Shown in pieces: positions 6,281 through 8,467 of a stretch of DNA of 8,467 nt (positions within the stretch are counted from its first letter, which is position 1; every line of letters starts with the position of its first letter). The notes beneath the pieces are model-generated. The model saw nothing but the letters and a program-made list of their open reading frames with translations, made no database searches and was not told where the DNA came from. Where the stretch lies: assembly GCA_964411425.1 (NCBI GenBank), contig CAYPKW010000096.1:1-8467 (forward strand). Reading direction: 5' to 3'. A program made the translations under genes and the position numbers. The stretch comes from CAYPKW01 sp964411425 (GTDB lineage Bacteria; Pseudomonadota; Alphaproteobacteria; Dongiales; Dongiaceae).

Positions 6281-7852
6281 CTACTTCTCGACCGACACGT
6301 CCTTCAGCCACCACCAGCCGGTCGCCAGGGTCTGCCAACCCTTGACGTAATCGTGGTAGGCGTTGACGGACGGCGTGTAGTTGAGCGGCACGCTGTAGCC
6401 GTCGTTGTAGACGATCTCCTGGATCTGCTTGAAGAACTTGGCCCGTTCCGCCCGATCGGTGGTCGCGCGGGATTGTGTCAGCAGCTTCGTCACCTCCTCG
6501 TTCTTGTAGCGCGAGAAGAAGCCTTGGGTGCCCCCCTCCAGCGGGTCCGTCTGCAGCGCGACCAGCTCGTCGTCGTCGTTGATATCGCTGGTGATGTAGC
6601 TGACATAGGCCTGGTAGTTGCCCTCGACGACCATGGTCCAGGCGCTGCTGCCGTCGATCTCGCCGATCTCGACATTCAGGCCCGCCTCCTTCCAGCCCTG
6701 CTGCAGGATGGTGGCGATCTGCTTCGAGGGCGCGTTGCCGGTGTCGATCATCAGTTTGATCGGCGTACCGTCATAGTTGGCCTCGGTGACCAGCTTCTTG
6801 GCGGCTGCGACGTCGAAGGGGATGCGCTTCACGTCGCCGGACCAGAGGTTCATCTTCGGGTTGAAGCCGTTCGGCAGCTCGCCGTAGTCGAAGAACACCG
6901 CCTTCCTGATGGCGTCCAGATTGGCCGCGTAGTTCAGGGCCAGGCGGATGCGCTTGTCGTCGATCGGCTTCTGCTTGTGGTTCAGATAGACGTAGTCGAG
7001 CCGGAAGATCTCGGCAGCTTCCAGCTTCAGGCCGGGCGTCTCGGCGATGGCCTTGGCCTGGTTGAACGGAACGATTGCCGCCACGTCGTAGTCGCCGTTC
7101 TGCAGGCCGAGCACGCGGGCGTTGGTGTCGGGCACATAGAGCAACTCGACCTTGTCGAGATAGGGCAGCGGCTGGCCGTCGGCGCCCTTGTCCCAATAAT
7201 TGGGATTCTTCACCAGGACCGTCTTCGTACCGCGCTCATAGCTCTCGACCATGAATGGGCCGGAGCAGACCGGCTTGTTGGCGAACTCGTCGGGATTGGC
7301 CTCGAATGCGGCCTTCTTGACGATGGCCGAGGCGAAGACCGACGCCACCGACAGGAACGGCGCGTAGGGCTCCTTCATGACCATGCGCACATGGGTGTCG
7401 TCGACCTTCTCGATCGATTTGACCGGCTTCAGCAGGAACTGGTAGGCGGCGCTCGGATCGTTAAGCTTACCCCAGGAAAACACCACGTCCTCGATGGTGA
7501 CAGGCGAACCGTCGCTGAACTTGGCGTCGCGCAGCTTGAACGTGTAGATCATGCCGTCGTCCGACACTTCCCACGATTCCGCCAGGCCGGGGCGTAAACC
7601 GCGACCCGTGGCATCCGCCTCGATAAGAGAATCGCAGACCTGCTCGATGGCATAGATCGAGCCGTTGTCGCCTTGGGTATAGGGGTTCCATGACAGCGGC
7701 TCCTCCGGCCGCGCCAGCACCAGTGTGCCGCCGCGCTTCACCGTCTGCGCTGCCGCCGACGCTAGGTCGATCGTCGCGACCGCGGACACGGACAGCAGCA
7801 CGGCGAGAGTGGTCCACCCCACCCTCCTTTCTTCACAATCCCGATTTCTCAT
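6281..7852 (-). CDS. Peptide ABC transporter periplasmic substrate-binding protein (SBP family 5)
   Basis: A 523-residue periplasmic receptor that delivers peptides or similar solutes to the downstream permeases. The N-terminus has charged residues, a hydrophobic core (about 12-28) and ASAAA|Q near residue 35, a Sec signal peptide without a lipobox, which fits a soluble Gram-negative protein. Family 5 landmarks are GGTLVLARPEEPLSWNPYTQ (41-60), LRPGLAESWEVSDDG (86-100), YTFKLRDAKFSDGSPVTIEDVVFSW (103-127), the PVCSGPF segment (194-200), RIRLALNYA (301-309) and a Trp-rich end GWWWLKDV (512-519). Length is normal. An ATG at 7924 would add 24 residues; the start at 7852 is chosen because AGGGAG lies six bases upstream and the signal peptide then begins properly. 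The mature protein has only two cysteines, C73 and C196, the latter in place of a usual Gly. It is the first operon gene. The exact ligand cannot be read from sequence. Confidence 0.95.
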   Translation of the reverse strand: MRNRDCEERRVGWTTLAVLLSVSAVATIDLASAAAQTVKRGGTLVLARPEEPLSWNPYTQGDNGSIYAIEQVCDSLIEADATGRGLRPGLAESWEVSDDGMIYTFKLRDAKFSDGSPVTIEDVVFSWGKLNDPSAAYQFLLKPVKSIEKVDDTHVRMVMKEPYAPFLSVASVFASAIVKKAAFEANPDEFANKPVCSGPFMVESYERGTKTVLVKNPNYWDKGADGQPLPYLDKVELLYVPDTNARVLGLQNGDYDVAAIVPFNQAKAIAETPGLKLEAAEIFRLDYVYLNHKQKPIDDKRIRLALNYAANLDAIRKAVFFDYGELPNGFNPKMNLWSGDVKRIPFDVAAAKKLVTEANYDGTPIKLMIDTGNAPSKQIATILQQGWKEAGLNVEIGEIDGSSAWTMVVEGNYQAYVSYITSDINDDDELVALQTDPLEGGTQGFFSRYKNEEVTKLLTQSRATTDRAERAKFFKQIQEIVYNDGYSVPLNYTPSVNAYHDYVKGWQTLATGWWWLKDVSVEK

Positions 7853-7858
7853 GGCGTT

Positions 7859-7864
7859 CTCCCT
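7859..7864 (-). promoter_or_regulatory. Shine-Dalgarno for the binding protein
   Basis: The minus strand reads AGGGAG followed by six bases and then the ATG at 7852. This site selects 7852 over the upstream in-frame ATG at 7924 and agrees with a normal Sec signal peptide at the new N-terminus. Confidence 0.7.
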
Positions 7865-7887
7865 GAACTGATGTGTCAGCGGTGACG

Positions 7888-7903
7888 GGCGCAAAAATGC
7901 GCC
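7888..7903 (-). promoter_or_regulatory. Small leader hairpin before the binding-protein gene
   Basis: GGCGCA and TGCGCC form a perfect 6-bp stem with a four-base loop (TTTT in the transcript), about 36 nt upstream of the ATG. It would lie in the 5' leader if transcription starts upstream. It may stabilise the message 5' end or be chance. It does not mask the ribosome site. Confidence 0.3.
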
Positions 7904-8045
7904 GGCCCCGATGTTGCGGTGCAAAGTATGCAGGTTTCCGGCCGCCGCGCCAGCGCGTCGTTGACTGGCATCGACCAGATTGGGATCGTGCGCACTCCTG
8001 TGCCCGATGCATCGCGGCTGCCCGACGAGGAAGGCCTAGTCGCTG

Positions 8046-8084
8046 TGTCAAGGCGTTGCGCCATCACCTCGATGATGCCTTGAC
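8046..8084 (-). promoter_or_regulatory. Candidate operator dyad overlapping a TTGACA -35-like box
   Basis: GTCAAGGC (8047-8054) is repeated as an exact inverted copy, GCCTTGAC (8077-8084), with 22 nt between arms. A shorter ATCA/TGAT pairing lies inside. On the minus strand the downstream arm runs into TTGACA (8051-8046), a perfect -35 match about 200 nt before the binding-protein start. No matching -10 follows. The dyad could be a regulator site or an RNA structure; both readings are inference. Confidence 0.3.
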
Positions 8085-8166
8085 GGGGTCACCGTGCTGC
8101 AAACAGCATGGCGAGATGTTCAGATAGGCCGCCGCCTCGACAAAATTGGAACAAAGCAGGAATGTT

Positions 8167-8467
8167 CTACGATCCTAGCGCGGACTCGCACACGCTGGCG
8201 ATGAACGCGTCGACCTGCGCTGGCTCGGTATTGACCGCCGTGACTAGTCGAACCGTCCCGGGGCCGCCCGCGCGATAGAACTTGAAGCCGTCCGCCTCGA
8301 GTCTCGAGAGCCCAGGCTCGGGCATGCGGACGAAGAACAGGTTGGCCTCGACGGGATTGAGGATCTCCGCGCCGGGAATCCGTGGCACGCTGTCGGCGAG
8401 GCAACCTGCGAGCTGATTCGAATGGGTCGCGTGCTTGAGCCATAGTGCGTTCCTGAACAGGGCCTCG
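8167..8467 (-). CDS. Threonine aldolase-type PLP enzyme, C-terminal part only
   Basis: The frame is open from the window edge to a TAG at 8167, giving about 100 C-terminal residues; the start lies outside the window. The visible part reads ALFRNALWLKHATHSNQLAG, then LNPVEANLFFVRMP, then FYRAGGPGTVRLVTAVNTEP and VDAFIASV. This is the order found in the C-terminal small domain of low-specificity L-threonine aldolases (LtaE-like, beta-eliminating lyase family), which split L-threonine or allo-threonine into glycine and acetaldehyde. The PLP lysine and the catalytic core are not in view, so activity cannot be judged. A GTG at 8388 is in frame but would start inside the domain and is not a real start. 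The gene points the same way as the importer operon but is 314 nt away, and no functional link is shown. Confidence 0.8.
   Translation of the reverse strand, partial: EALFRNALWLKHATHSNQLAGCLADSVPRIPGAEILNPVEANLFFVRMPEPGLSRLEADGFKFYRAGGPGTVRLVTAVNTEPAQVDAFIASVCESALGS

Larger units (their letters stand above)
7853..8166. other. 314-nt intergenic region, probable operon promoter region
   Basis: No convincing gene lies here; short open frames on both strands have no family likeness. It separates the aldolase stop from the binding-protein start and should carry the operon's promoter. Visible structures are a perfect 8-bp dyad (8047-8084), a 5-bp hairpin TGCTG/CAGCA at 8095-8108 close to the aldolase end without a T-run, and a leader hairpin at 7888-7903. 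I see no good -35/-10 pair: the TTGACA reading from 8051 to 8046 has only TCGTCG at a 17-nt spacing. No intrinsic terminator with a T-run is visible for the aldolase gene, so read-through is possible. Confidence 0.6.

Noticed and set aside
6029..7597. Plus-strand open frame (522 codons) opposite the binding-protein gene
   Set aside because: It is antisense to a clear family 5 binding protein, crosses the intergenic hairpins and has no recognisable domain.
7853..7924. 24-residue upstream extension of the binding protein
   Set aside because: A good ribosome site and a proper signal peptide support the start at 7852. The extension would place extra residues before the Sec signal.
7873..8127. 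84-codon plus-strand open frame in the intergenic region
   Set aside because: It has no family likeness and an Arg/Cys/His-rich composition. It overlaps the probable promoter region.

Overview
The window is high-GC bacterial DNA. All eight genes lie on the minus strand, so they read from high to low coordinates. The GC-rich coding style, with long meaningless antisense open frames, and the tight operon packing suggest a proteobacterium, probably an alphaproteobacterium of the rhizobial or rhodospirillal kind. That placement is an inference from style and family resemblance, not from a marker gene.

Layout in transcription order. The right edge (8167-8467) holds the C-terminal end of a threonine aldolase-type PLP enzyme. 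A 314-nt gap follows, with no convincing gene. It holds a perfect 8-bp dyad with a -35-like TTGACA and a small leader hairpin, and presumably contains the promoter of the next operon. Then comes a complete Dpp/Opp-type peptide ABC importer: a periplasmic binding protein (6281-7852), two permeases (5249-6184 and 4370-5245) and two ATPases (3337-4365 and 2348-3340). It is followed without a real break by two hydrolases: a C69/secernin-type N-terminal-nucleophile peptidase or amidase (1037-2320) and an S33 proline iminopeptidase-family alpha/beta hydrolase (144-1034). The last 143 nt (1-143) show nothing I can support.

How the genes fit together. The binding protein should capture a peptide or peptide-like compound in the periplasm. 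The permease pair and ATPase pair would import it, and the two cytoplasmic hydrolases would cleave it. Gene junctions after the binding protein are 27 nt or less, and one is a 4-nt overlap, which supports a single transcript. The one wider internal gap (6185-6280), just after the binding-protein stop, holds two back-to-back perfect stem-loops without a T-run. This is the arrangement expected where the binding-protein message is stabilised or partly terminated, so that it is made in excess over the membrane parts.

I found no mobile element, CRISPR array, RNA gene or clearly new system. The points most worth a second look are the importer-plus-two-hydrolases pairing, the tandem hairpins, and residue departures in the hydrolase, an ATPase and the binding protein.
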